A DNA stretch of 64,000 nucleotides, taken from assembly GCA_963971305.1 (NCBI GenBank), contig CAXARO010000301.1, positions 28,177 through 92,176 of the forward strand, written 5' to 3'. How positions within the stretch are numbered: the stretch's first letter is position 1; each line of letters begins with the position of its first letter. The stretch comes from Arcuatula senhousia (taxonomy: Eukaryota > Mollusca > Bivalvia > Mytilida > Mytilidae). This document shows, one piece after another, positions 45,212 through 55,443 of the stretch. Position numbers and translations under genes: made by a program. The notes beneath the pieces are model-generated. The model searched no databases, was not told the DNA's origin, and was given only the letters and a program-made list of their open reading frames with translations.

Positions 45212-48200
45212 CTAAGAAATTTTATAATGTCCGTAAGCATAACTATTGATACAATTTTTCAAAAATCGTTTATCATCAAAATTACAAAGTCCTTTTTTAA
45301 CCACATGGTTAACATATAATTCATGATTTTGACTTCTAATTAAATTCATTGAATTCATGGTATCAACATTGTCAAACAAACATTTTTTTATAATTTGCGT
45401 GGCGTAATTGTTTTTTGATGGCGCACTTTTTTATTCCTTTGGCAGTTTTCTTTTCCTGTTCAGTGTTGCCATCGTCAAAAATCAAACTATACATTTTAGG
45501 TCTAAGTCCAACGAACTCTTTAATTGGTATGCCTAAAAAAAACACATATATATTTGTAGTTCATATATCTTAGCTTTATATATTCAATATAATATATGGT
45601 AGGTTCTTTTAAAAATGTTTTGAAAATAATATGATTTTTTTTAAAATGTTGTGGAAATAAAGAGATTTTTTAAAAAATGTTGTGGACATAAAGTGATTTT
45701 TTAATAATGTTGTGGAAAAAAAGTAAATTTTTTAAATGATGTATCGAAAATAATGTAAAATGTTTCAAGAATGTTTTGAAAATAATGTGAATTTTTTAAA
45801 AATGTTTTGAAAGTTATATGATTTTTTTAAAAATGTTGTGGAAATAAAGTGATTTTTAAAAAATGTTGTGGAAATAAAGTGATTTTTTAATAATGTTGCG
45901 GAAATAAAGTGATTTTTTTTAAATGTTGTGGAAAAAAGTATTTTTTTAAAAGATGTATTGAAAATAATGTAAAATGTTTCAGGAATGGTTTGAAAATAAT
46001 GTGATTTTTTAAAAGATGTATTGAAAATAATGTAAAATGTTTCAGGAATGGTTTGAAAATAATGTGATTTTTTAAAAGATGTATCGAAAATAATGTAAAA
46101 TGTTTCAGGAATAGTTTGAAAATAATGTGATTTTTTTTCTCCAAAGTTGTATTGATAATAATGTAAAATGATTTTAAGTTTACAATGTAAGTTTTAACCT
46201 GTTGTGAAAATAATGAGAAATTTTGAAGGCAAAAATATAAGTATACCTACCACTGAGTTCGTCTTTAAATTTCCCGGGGACTTTCTTGTACTTGCTAGAG
46301 TGTAAGGGGTGTGTAGTTGGATAATCAGCAAAGTCGAAATGGTCCTTGAGGTGTTCAAAGTCTTGGTGCACGTCCTCTGTTAGGATTTCATAGCAAAGGC
46401 TGTCTGAAATGGAAATAAACCTAATGGAATGTGTTCCGTCACTTTCCCAACAAACTTTAAGAACTTTGAATATCATAGAATGAAAAATAATAATTACCTG
46501 TGTCTGTAAAAAGAAGATTCAGGTTTTCTCCATAGAAGGGTTTCATGACTTTGTAGTGGAACTGATACATCAGAACATTGGAGAGGTCTAAGATGGCTTG
46601 TCTAACATAGATGGGTTTGTTCAGAAGCAAATTAACCTTGTTGTTTTCCACACCCACTAGATTCTCGTTGAAAATTTGAAAATGATCGAAGGAAGGTTTG
46701 TTGGTATATTTCAAAAGCTTCCTCTCGTCTGTCGCCAGTGTCACGTTTCTGTGTTTTCTAACCTGCTCCATTGTTTTTCCTATAAAATTGTGCATTATTA
46801 TATAACAAATATTAAGGTGTTGGCTTTTTCAATATTTTGGGCAGAGCGCCTGTGGTGAGTCTTGAAACGCGCGACAGGTGAGATAAAATGCTTTGTCTGG
46901 AAGAAGCAGAGGTACCAATGGGGTATCCGAATGTCAAAAGTCCGAAAGGGCAGAGACTAAACCAGTAAACACAAACAAGAACGGGACAAAAACAGACAAC
47001 ACGTAAAACATGGAAACACAAAACAACTGAATATCAATCAACAACGCGAACTCCAGTCGAAACAAGAGTGAACTCAGGTGCTCCGGAAGAGTAAGCAGTT
47101 CCTGCTTGCTATAGCACACCCGTCGCGTTGCCAATAGTCCATTCAGCGTGTCAAATCCAGTAAAGGAAGACAAAACAACACCCTATGACAAACCAAGATC
47201 TGCACTCATCTGAGAGATCGAAATCCCATATTTGTCTATAAGTGCATGATGTCTTCCGTAAAATTTCTTGAGTGAAGACAGCAACCGAGGAGCAACATAA
47301 CCCTGTGTGAGCAATTTTTGCGTCAGACGTGTCGCTCTGCTAAGGAAATCGATGTAAGTCCCGCACGCTCTGGAGTAACGAATCAATTGAGATACGTAAA
47401 CTCCATAAGCTGGAGCTGACAGAATATTGCTACACAAGAAGGGGAAGTTGACGATTGGAAAGTTGAAGTCATCACGTTTGTCATCGAGCCTTGTTGAAAG
47501 TCTTCCTTGAGAGTCAATTTCGAGATGTAGATCTAAATATGAAGCAGACTTCCTAGAATCCGTTGTGTCCTTTATCTCAAGCTCCTGTGGATATATGAGA
47601 TGGAGAAAGTCACCAAATCGAGAATTGTTTAGTGAAAGGACATCATCAATATAACGGAACGTGAGGTTGAAAGAGAGAGCTAGTCTACGGTCTTTTTTGT
47701 CTAGAAGAGATTGCAAGAAGTCTGCTTCATATGAATGAAGAAACAAATCAGCAAGCAAAGGTGCACAATTAGTGCCCATTGGAATCCCTATTGTTTGCTG
47801 AAAAACACGTCCACCAAACTGAACAAATATGTTGTCAATAAGAAAGTTGAGCATGTCGATTATTTGGTCTTCTGTAAATTTGTTCTTTTTCTTGGACTCA
47901 TTGATGACAAAGTAAGTCTTGGTATAATCGACTACAAGAAATTTGTACCTGCGTTTTCCATTCTTTTTGAAAAAGCTGCGTTTAATCAGCTGTGCCAATC
48001 GCGATTTCAGTTGTTCATGTGGAATAGAAGTGTAAAGTGTGGAGAAATCGAATGTTTTGATGCTGTTACAAGATGAAACTGATTTAGAGTTAAGAATCTC
48101 CATCAGTTCTTTCGAATTCTTCAGGATCCACATTTGATTGACACCATTTCTAGAATAACAACAATCGTAATATTTCTGGAGGCCGGATTTTACTGCCGTA

Positions 48201-49643
48201 AGTATTGAAGTCAACAAAACTGAAAGAGGTTTAGTTGTACATTTGGATGACCCTGCAATGAAGCGCTGTTTGTATGGATTTTTATGTAATTTGGGAATCC
48301 AATACAGGGATGGAATGTCATCATTACTGCCACCAACAGAAAGGCCGAAGGAGGAAATGACAGATTTGTGATTGTCAATGATTTCCTCCTTAGACAGTGT
48401 TGTAGCCGTGTATGTGGTGCTGTTGCTGGTACAACCAACCCCCAATTCAGCTGTCAAACAGTCTATATAGTGTTTTTGCACACAAAAATGATGTTATTTG
48501 GTGCTTTGTCTGCAGGTACAACAACAAATTTGTCATGTAAGGTGGACAATGTTTTGGCAACATCAGCGTTGCTGAAAATGGATGTTGCCTTAGTGCTCAT
48601 TGAGCCTTTCAAAGAATTGATTCTTTTCAAAACCAATGACCTCACAGCTTTTACCCATTCTGACAAAACGTCACATTCTTTCTCCTGTTCTTTTTTGGCC
48701 CATTTTCTGGCATAGTCCTCAACTGAATCCATAATTGTTTTGAAATTATAGCTCCAGTTGATTCGTCTTGGCTCACGATATTGGAACTTTGTTTATTTTT
48801 TATATTGAAAAGGTTCTGATTTGGTACATTTCAAACACGTTACATAGTTTTATCAATTGGAAACAGTTTGAGGCTTAATGTTAATGAGATAAAAGGAAAG
48901 GCTTTGATGAAATTTAAACATTATGGTCCTACTAGCATTTTAAGGGCGAATAAGAATAACTTACCGAAAACAGCATTATTCATCAGTTTGTAGAAATCCT
49001 TCTCAAAGTCGTTCCTAGCCTGCTTCCTCTTGTTGGAATTAAAGTCGATGTAAGAGCCTAACCATGTCGACTGATGGAATTCCAGGATTCTATGAACTTT
49101 GGTGACTTTTAACCCTAAATCTAGGTAGAGTTGAAAATTTCTGTAGTGTAAAATGTAGTGTTCCTTGTTTTCAAGAGTGGGAACAAGCTTTTCCGTGGCG
49201 GTTCGAACCATGTTTTCTCCATTCAAATCGTTCCAGAGATGTCGACTGTAAGGTGAAAGCTCCTCTTGTTTCACTTTTTTGCTAGAGGATGCCAACGGGT
49301 AGCAGCTATGATGATCGTGCAGCTCGGGGGGATAGTCGAGGTCTACTTCCAAGAGATACCCCGTATCAGTGTGCTTTGGCTTTGTTACATCAAATCTATT
49401 AACTTCTTCTGTCAACCATCTAAACATGCCAGTGGGTAGCGGCTGTTTCATAGCAGCTTCATATAAATTCCCACAGTCTGTATACAGTATGTGGGATGTT
49501 GGTTTCGAACTATCGAAATCTTTGATGTATTTATTATTGGCTTTGGCATATTTTTTAGTGATGACAGAAATGCCTCCCCTAGTCCCGAGTTCGAACATAT
49601 TATACATCAGGGGGTCCGTGATTAGTTCAAGTGCGATTCCACT
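45212..49643 (-). CDS. polB: Polinton/Maverick-like family-B DNA polymerase, C-terminal part, four exons
   Basis: Replicative protein-primed-type polymerase. Exon A 49643-48965 holds the motif-A area (ILYTDCGNLYEAAM) and the motif-B helix (KLMNNAVFG). Exon B 46779-46498 is the thumb-side palm, ending in the first half of motif C. Exon C is 46403-46251, and intron 2 splits the DTDS of motif C. Exon D, 45532-45212, ends with a conserved AYGHY. All three introns (2185, 94 and 718 bp) have GT/AG borders and are phase 1, so the reading is well supported. Oddities: the exonuclease/N-terminal half is absent upstream of 49643; the usual YG after NL is YE; and an A7 run at 45383-45389 shifts exon D by one base. 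Old mobile-element or viral copy; probably inactive. Confidence 0.8.
45600..46150. repeat. Minisatellite in polymerase intron 3 (63-bp and shorter units)
   Basis: Imperfect tandem units built on AATGTTGTGGAAATAAAGTGATTTTTT. At the right side are three regular 63-bp units starting near 45952, 46015 and 46078. Again the unit length is a multiple of three, which yields a spurious open frame (45887-46144) with a 21-residue repeat. Confidence 0.85.
46901..48800 (-). mobile_element. Penelope-like element inside polymerase intron 1
   Basis: It contains the RT ORF and a 3' untranslated region of about 280 bp that matches 992-1273. The shared 3' limit (GCTTCTT) falls at 46901. The 5' limit, about 48800, is set by the open frame (QYREPRRINWSYNF precedes the ATG at 48732). 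It leaves 160 bp and 120 bp of intron on its two sides and keeps both splice sites. Confidence 0.75.
47183..48732 (-). pseudogene. Penelope-like reverse transcriptase, one frameshift
   Basis: The main frame (48481-47183, 432 codons) has the PLE-type RT: SLYWIPKLHKNPYKQRFI near residues 58-75, FDFSTLYTSIPH at 145-156 (motif A), GIPMGTNCAPLLADLFL at 232-248 (motif B), FRYIDDVLSL at 275-284 (catalytic YIDD) and SASYLDLHLEI. The upstream frame 48732-48463 carries the N-terminal helical part up to FVVVPADKAPNNIIFVC. The frames are parted by one base at an A5 run (48473-48477). No GIY-YIG endonuclease is visible at either end before the stop. A truncated sister copy is at 788-1273. PLEs move by RNA-templated, target-primed insertion. 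Confidence 0.85.
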
Positions 49644-49675
49644 CTGTTATAAGTAATAGGTGGCTATATCCAATT

Positions 49676-50418
49676 TCTGCACCCCAACTTACCCTTGGCG
49701 ATAGACTTGAATATGAACATTTAATAGTCATGGTGATGTCATTAAATCAACAGATACATCTGCAAGTTATAAAGTCAAAAACATTTGTTTAGAATTTGAT
49801 ATGGTTACCGATGCAGATTTAGCAAGACAGATAAGGCAACAAGTTGACGGCAAGATGGTTATTTTGTACGATAGAATACTGAGACATAGAAAAATAACCA
49901 AAAACAAATCCGATACATTTTGGAATATCAATTTAAATGTTCCGGCCAGAAGCATGAAAGGAATTCTAATGCTCTTTGAAGACCCTGATAGGACAAGCAC
50001 CGAAACTTTTTATAATCCTAACATAACAAAAGAAGAAATGACAATTGAAGGGGTTGCAAATCAGCTATACAGTCAAGGAATGAAAACATATCAACAGTGG
50101 GACGAAATAAATAAATTCTTTGGTTTGAATTCAAAAAGGGACAAAGAAACAAACCTGATTGCAAAAAATCTCAATTTATCATGTACAACTTTGGAAAAAT
50201 ATTCAACGACTAATTACGCATTGTGGCTAGATTTACGTTCAACAGATGATAACGCATTACACGGTTCGGGTAGAAGAATAGAAAACGCTTCTGAAGGCGT
50301 TACCATCCAAATAACCAAGACGGCCGGCGCCAACAACACTATAAATGTTTATCTTTTTGTAAAACAAGACGCACAAACCAATTTTGAAGATGGAAGATTT
50401 AAAGAAGTTGATTATTAG
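49676..50418 (+). CDS. Polinton-like major capsid protein, C-terminal part
   Basis: Structural protein with the double-jelly-roll fold of Polinton/adintovirus-type elements. The intact frame (first ATG 49801, stop TAG at 50416) holds the hallmark phrases AILYDR-like VILYDRILRHRKI, FWNINLNVPARSMKGILMLF, GVANQLYSQGM and HGSGRRIENASEGVTIQI. The frame extends upstream of the ATG to about 49720. The preceding conserved piece (QLTLGDRLEYE, from 49676) is in another frame, so there is one indel there. The N-terminal half is missing. It is transcribed away from the polymerase. The packaging ATPase start follows 6 bp after the stop. Ancient, inactive copy. Confidence 0.8.
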
Positions 50419-50424
50419 TTAAAA

Positions 50425-50540
50425 ATGGAAATGCCAAAATATCCCCATTGCGCAATAATCTGCGGTCAAACAGGATGTGGAAAGACTGAATTTGTTCTTG
50501 ATTTCTAGTGTGAAACTAGTTTTAAGAACATTAAACTACT
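50425..50540 (+). pseudogene. Packaging ATPase (FtsK/HerA type), start only
   Basis: ATG at 50425, then HCAIICGQTGCGKTEFVLDF with a perfect Walker A (GQTGCGKT), as at the N-terminus of Polinton genome-packaging ATPases. A TAG at 50506-50508 stops it after 27 codons; a little similarity continues in frame to about 50535, then none. Walker B and the rest are absent. It directly follows the capsid gene, as in intact elements, so the Polinton block is broken here. Confidence 0.75.
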
Positions 50541-50667
50541 TCTACACATGTTTACTCAAAACAACTTCAATGTGAACGCGGCCTCAGTCAGATACATTTT
50601 TGTGGAATGTTATAATTTTAAATGTAAAAAAAAAAACAATACAGTGCACTAATCATTGCTTTTTCAG

Positions 50668-51472
50668 GTCTGCGGTCTGTAATCTTTCACTTGCAGCATG
50701 ATGGTGTCGAAGGTAGGCACTACCATTGCTCTATGTGTCAGAAGATTATCATAAGAAACCGGAAGACATTTGAGAGACATGTCAGAAGGGTAAGTTCAAT
50801 GCTAGTATATCGTTGTATTATGTCTATTAAGTAGAAACTATTTATGTGAATACAATTTGCATTTACCGAGTGAGATAAATTTCAGATAGTTTCATACGAA
50901 TATCAGAAATGGATACTAATGTCATCCATTCGAAGCTTTGTGAAAAAAATATGAAATATGCCTGCAGTAAAAAAAGGATATATATATATATATAGCTTCT
51001 ACAACGCGATCGAGTTGATCATCGAGAGAAATAAATTTGATTATTTAAATGGTGAGGCTTGCCGAGCGGTTAAAATATCAAATTTATTTCTCGAGATGTT
51101 AGAAATTCCATAATCATCGAGAATAAAGTTGTAGAAGGTTTTCTCTAATGTTTACAGGTAAGAAATTGCAAAAGGTCGCTCATCAATTGCACGTGCAATT
51201 ACGCTGAGAACAAATTTCTCTCTAGAGGTGAGAAATATTTTTTCACAACTGGTTGAGAAGGTTGATAAACCGGATGAAAATTAGAGAAATATATATACAT
51301 CACAACTACACAAATAACTAATAGCCTAAGGCTTTCATACCATAATAAAGATTTTTCTGAGGAAATTTATCTATATCATCTTCAGCATATTATAGCAGAA
51401 GAAAATCCACTAGAGCAGTATGGAGTGGAGGAAGAGTCAGAGGGTAAAGGGGCAGAAGATAATGCAGAGAAG
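50668..51472 (+). CDS. Two exons with a C2H2-like zinc finger
   Basis: Exon 50668-50789 (CAG acceptor, AGAAGG/GTAAGT donor) encodes YHCSMCQKIIIRNRKTFERH, a C-X2-C...H zinc-finger-like unit. Exon 51386-51472 (TCTTCAG acceptor, GAGAAG/GTATAT donor) encodes an acidic segment (ENPLEQYGVEEESEGKGAED). Both junction phases are 0, so they join cleanly. A further GGT...-type upstream exon is not seen; the gene is partial, or its other exons are lost to repeats. A foldback element sits in the intron between them. Confidence 0.4.
50996..51137. mobile_element. 142-bp foldback MITE in the zinc-finger gene intron
   Basis: Outer inverted repeats CTTCTACAAC (50996-51005) and GTTGTAGAAG (51128-51137), and inner 16-bp perfect inverted repeats GAGAAATAAATTTGAT (51026-51041) and ATCAAATTTATTTCTC (51077-51092). 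A (TA)n run, a likely insertion target, abuts the left end (50980-50994). Confidence 0.65.
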
Positions 51473-51879
51473 GTATATTTGGCTTACGGTATCTAGTCGT
51501 TGAAGGAAAAAATATTACTGACAGAGCTCAAATTAAACCCCGAAACTGAAACTACCAGAAATTTATAATCCACCAGACATTAATGGAGAAATAAAGATGG
51601 ATAGAGTTTTTGTTGGCAAAACATACATCAAGCTTTATTAAATCGCCCAAAGCAACGTTTTGGAGACTTATTGTTTTTTGCATTGTTTCTTATTATTATG
51701 TCTCCCAATCAAAGGTTTGAGAGACACGCACGGGGTTCTTGGATTTGAACTCTGGTCAGAATGACATTGTTTTTCTGAGTTTTTTTTTGGGTAAATAACA
51801 CACTGGACGGTAAAATTGCAGTTTAAAACGGTATAAGTATGTATCAGTTAAAATCTCAATAGAATCTCCGTGTGGATAA

Positions 51880-52676
51880 AACGTGGAATAACTCTAAAAC
51901 ACTAAAAATTGTCTGCGATAAAAATCGTGCTGGTGCTCATTGCGGTGCCGGAAGTTTGACAAGAACAAACATGCAAAAAAAATTCAAAATTGTACCACAA
52001 ATAAATAAGATTCGACTTTGGCCCCTTTTGGACCCTAATTACGTAATGGGGAGAAAAAGGGGGGGTCGCAAAATGTCATTCTTAATTTTGTATCCCCTAT
52101 TTGACGAGAACAAACATGCAAAAAAAATTCAAAATCGGACCACAAATAAAAGTTTCGATTTTGGCCCATTTTGGTCCCTAACTGCATAGCGTGGAATAAA
52201 AGGGGCACAAAAATTCATCAGGTTCATTCTTTAATTGTGAGAAACATACTTGACAAATGTCACAGCAATAGGCCAACTAGGACCAAAATTATGGTGGAAA
52301 CAAATATAATATATGAATTTTTTGCCCTTTATGGGCCCCTAATTTCGAAACGAAAAAAGGGGGGACCCCTAAAATCAATCCAATTCATCCTTTTATGGTA
52401 AGGAACATCACTGTCCAATTTCATAGCAATCAGATAACTAGAACTAAAGTTATTGTGGAAAAAAACAAAAAAGTAGTATTTTTGGCCCCTAATTTCTAAA
52501 TGAAAAAAGGGGGGACCCCCAAAATCAATCCCATCCATCCTTTTATGGTCAGGAACATCATTGTAAAATTTCATAGGAACTAAAGTTATTGTGGGAACAC
52601 TAAAAGTTAACAAACAACGACGCAGACGACAGCATCATACAATTATACGTCCGCAATTTTTTTGCGGTCTTATAAA
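51880..52676. mobile_element. Partial copy of the ACCGCAA-type element
   Basis: Noncoding, with duplicated internal phrases (GACGAGAACAAACATGCAAAA and AACAAACATGCAAAAAAAATT; GGGGGGACCCC.AAAATCAATCC twice). The right end TTGCGGTCTTAT is at 52652-52663, opposite ATACGTCCGCAA at 52635. The left terminus is not found, so the copy is truncated. Confidence 0.6.
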
Positions 52677-52711
52677 AATAAATGAAAACACTCGGACCCT
52701 CCATGTTTTAC

Positions 52712-52983
52712 AAAGAGGCCAGTATGACGTTACAAATATAACAAATTGCGAACACAGTGTTTCAGCATCCTAGGGTACACACTTGGTCTCTCTGTGGGCT
52801 GAGCACTGACCCGATGTCAGAATCCCAAGACCCTTAGAAGCTAGGCTCTGCTGCGGGCCTATTCGCCACCCGGGCACCGCACGGGACAAATGAATTATGA
52901 AACTTCTGTCCTCAGTTCTAATGACTCTTTTAAAAAGAAGCCAGTATGACGTTACAAGTATAACAAATTGCGTACACAATGTT
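52712..52983. repeat. 50-bp direct repeats flanking a SINE head fragment
   Basis: AAAGAGGCCAGTATGACGTT and the following 30 bp (52712-52762) recur at 52934-52983 with few changes. Between them lies SINE head DNA. They are too long and too diverged for a target-site duplication, so this is an older local duplication into which, or beside which, the SINE fragment fell. Confidence 0.6.
52769..52887 (-). mobile_element. SINE head fragment
   Basis: The 119 bp from CCTAGGGTACACACTTGG to CGCACGGGAC match the 5' part of the family read on the minus strand. The 3' two-thirds and the tail are missing, which is unusual for a retroposon and points to later deletion. Confidence 0.85.
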
Positions 52984-53065
52984 TTTGTTGTTGTTGTAGT
53001 ATATCTATACAAATGAATGCTTCTATAAATAGATGAATGTAAATATTAAAGTTATTTGTCTTTAC

Positions 53066-53230
53066 AGGACCAACACCGACATTCGGGTTCGGTTCCAGAT
53101 ATTATTAGTTTAAAAAGGGACAAGTTTAAAAGATATGTAATAAACGGTTTTTTATTTAATTTGTATATTGTTTATTTAAAGGATTAAAGTATTTTATTTG
53201 TTTAAACATATTTATTTATATATTAATTTA
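53066..53230 (+). repeat. Third copy of the B-box-like repeat
   Basis: GGTTCGGTTCCAGATATTATTAG followed by AAAAAGGGACAAGTTTAAAAG parallels 23930-23990 and the reverse of 10620-10680. Diverged by several indels. Confidence 0.5.
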
Positions 53231-53370
53231 TGATGTTAGTCCATTCACTCTTGATTCAAATAATAACCATTGAGATAAGGAATTGCTGACAATATAATTT
53301 AGGTTTAGTTTAATATAGGGAACGATACTATTTAATTTGGCACTTTTCGATAAATTCTCTCTCTCGGTCT

Positions 53371-53705
53371 TTGTTCTTTTCCTTTGGTTTTTGGAATTCT
53401 TTTGCATTAGTAGTTCGGTTTTCGGCTTGGACTTAATATTTGATTGAATCGGCTAGCGTACTTTAACTTCTATTGTTTACCGTATATTGTGCCAATAACT
53501 GTTGTTACATATAAACAATCATCGTTAATAAAGGTGTATTCTCATTAACTCTTTACTACGAAGTACTAGCCACTATTCGAAAACCAGCGGTCACGCCGAG
53601 CACAGGGTTACATGGTCTGATTTGGTGCCGAGACCAGGATCCTTACAGTTAAACTCTACAACGAACCTTGTTACGACAACTAGGAAAAAAGAAATACAGA
53701 TCTGG
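53371..53705 (+). repeat. LTR/leader-like direct repeat, copy 1
   Basis: It shares about 330 bp with 54927-55258. It has AATAAA at 53527-53532, an LTR-like end GGTTACA at 53606-53612, and then TGGTCTGATTTGGTGCCG, which looks like a primer-binding site (begins TGG, as needed to pair with a tRNA 3' CCA). The start of an LTR (TGTTAG at 53234) is a guess. It suggests the 5' end of an LTR retroelement, BEL-like by the TTGGTGCCGAGACC phrase. Confidence 0.45.
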
Positions 53706-53720
53706 GAGGTCCTGATTAAG

Positions 53721-54128
53721 TGAATCCGGATAGCGCGGGCGGAAGGAGACCAAAAAGAACGTTGCCATCGACAAATAAGAAACATAAGCGAATGTTTCAA
53801 TTATATTTGCGACGTTGAGGCTCTGGCTCTTGCTATACCCCGAGATATAGTCGTCGTTAACCCAATCACCGTTAAAATATCTCAAGGGGGAACTGGAGAA
53901 TATGTATTTTTCTTACATGCACAGTTGTCTCTTCGTGTACTCTATTCAACAAATTCTAAGGGGAGTAATTTCTACTGTAAGATGAAATTGAGTGAATATG
54001 AACCCCTTGAAACCCTGTCTAACCTGTTAATGGAGTGGGAAAAACTACCAGAAGTTCCCGAAGATAACCCTTGGGCCAGGGATATTACTATTGAATTTTT
54101 GAGATTCCCGGTCAAAGAAAAAAGATAG
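53721..54128 (+). CDS. Open frame of about 135 codons, unrecognised
   Basis: Open from 53721 to TAG at 54126-54128. The first ATG after the opening is late (about 53982), so it is a partial or exon-like frame. The protein-like sequence includes FNYICDVEALALAIPRDIV, GGTGEYVFFLHAQLSL and LLMEWEKLPEVPEDNPWA. A decayed copy of its beginning is at 54690-54770. Placed just after the primer-site-like segment, it may be a gag-like product or an unrelated gene piece. No domain recognised. Confidence 0.35.
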
Positions 54129-54926
54129 GAAAAGTTAGTGCTGACTGGGTTGCAAGGTTAAATTCAAATTTCAAATTCAAAAACCCATAGTCATTGGCCC
54201 TCTATGGTGTATGGTGATGTATCAATGGTGATAACCAAAGTAAAGAAATGATGACAACAATAATAACTTATAGTTGCTGCATGTGTCTAAAACAATTAAT
54301 ACAAGATAATGTCCTCTTACATTTTCAGTATGACCACCATCTTAAATGGAGTCATTGCAAAGAAGCCACAACGACCGTATTCTCCTCGTTACCCCGTACC
54401 CGGATCATTTTGGGGGGTCCCTAGTCACATAGTATGGACAAAAAATTAACCTTTTGAAGGAAACGAAGATTATTTTTTGATAAAAGTTCAACATACTTTA
54501 CATTGTGAATACGCTTTGAAACCCAGTCTCTATATGACTCTTTCATACAAAAAAGAAAATTGTGGATACTTGTTATAGGAAGAAGATTTGCAAAACGATT
54601 CCCCGTAATCCCTATCCAAGATACCGAAAAACCCTTAACTTATACGCAATGGCGTATAACAACAATGCCTGACCTGGTACTAAAGCTATAAGAAATGTTG
54701 TCACCAACAAATAAAAATTATAGGCGAATGTTTTAATTATATTTATGACGTTGATATTGCAATAGAGGTTAATTCATTTGTACCTATGATATCAGGCCAC
54801 TAAAATATTGTCATAGATTTTTATAGTTATTAAAGCTGATCTGATTCAGAGGCCAAATGTCGCCAAGTAAAATAGGATTTTTTTAAAATTGTTTTGCTCT
54901 CACAAATTCATGCTCTTTTTCATTAT
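54129..54926. other. Noncoding; contains a decayed copy of the upstream frame
   Basis: 54690-54770 (ACCAACAAATAAAAATTATAGGCGAATGTTTT and onward) is clearly similar to 53765-53825 but no longer open. The rest is A+T-rich with no feature. Confidence 0.5.
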
Positions 54927-55258
54927 TTGTTCTTTTCCTTTTGTAATTCCTTTACATTATTAGTTAGGTTTTCTGTTTGGACTTAATGATTGAATCGGCT
55001 AACGTATTTTAACTTCTATTGTTAACTTTATATTGTGCCACTGATTGTTGTTATATATAGACAATCATCGTTAATAAAAGTGTACTCACATTTACTTTTT
55101 AATCTCGGACTGGCGAAGTACTAGCCACTATTTAAAGACCAGCGGTCATGCCGAGCACTCGGTTACATGGTCTGATTTGGTGCCGTGATTCATACAGCTT
55201 TCTTTGAACTCTACAACGAACCTTGATACAACATCTAGGAGGAAAGATACAGACTTTA
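54927..55258 (+). repeat. LTR/leader-like direct repeat, copy 2
   Basis: Second copy of 53371-53705, with GGTTACA ending at 55167 followed by TGGTCTGATTTGGTGCCG (55168-55185). The order of repeat, ORF piece, repeat in tandem indicates a segmental duplication of about 1.55 kb or a collapsed LTR element. Confidence 0.5.
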
Positions 55259-55443
55259 AAGGTAGGCCTCCATTTACCTAAGTAGACTGACCCGAGTTTT
55301 CAAGAAAATTTATTTTGTTAATTAAAAAAAGAGAGAAATAATAAGTTAGGAATTAAAGAATGAAACCTCAAATGAAATCTTAATGGAAGAATAAGTAGTT
55401 AATAAGGGTTTGAAAGAAAACATTTCAAATTAACACCATTAAA

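Noticed and set aside
45887..46144. 85-codon ORF with a 21-residue repeat
   Set aside because: It is a tandem repeat of 63 bp inside an intron; the open frame follows from the unit length.
46457..46795. Separate gene starting at its own ATG
   Set aside because: The open frame is exon B of the polymerase; splice borders and phase link it to the flanking exons.
49369..49656. 95-codon plus-strand ORF
   Set aside because: Antisense to polymerase exon A, whose motifs are clear.
49648..49701. Very short intron upstream of polymerase exon A (GTAAGT on the minus strand at about 49698, AG at 49644)
   Set aside because: At about 50 bp it would be too short, and the donor lies inside capsid coding sequence on the other strand; taken as chance.
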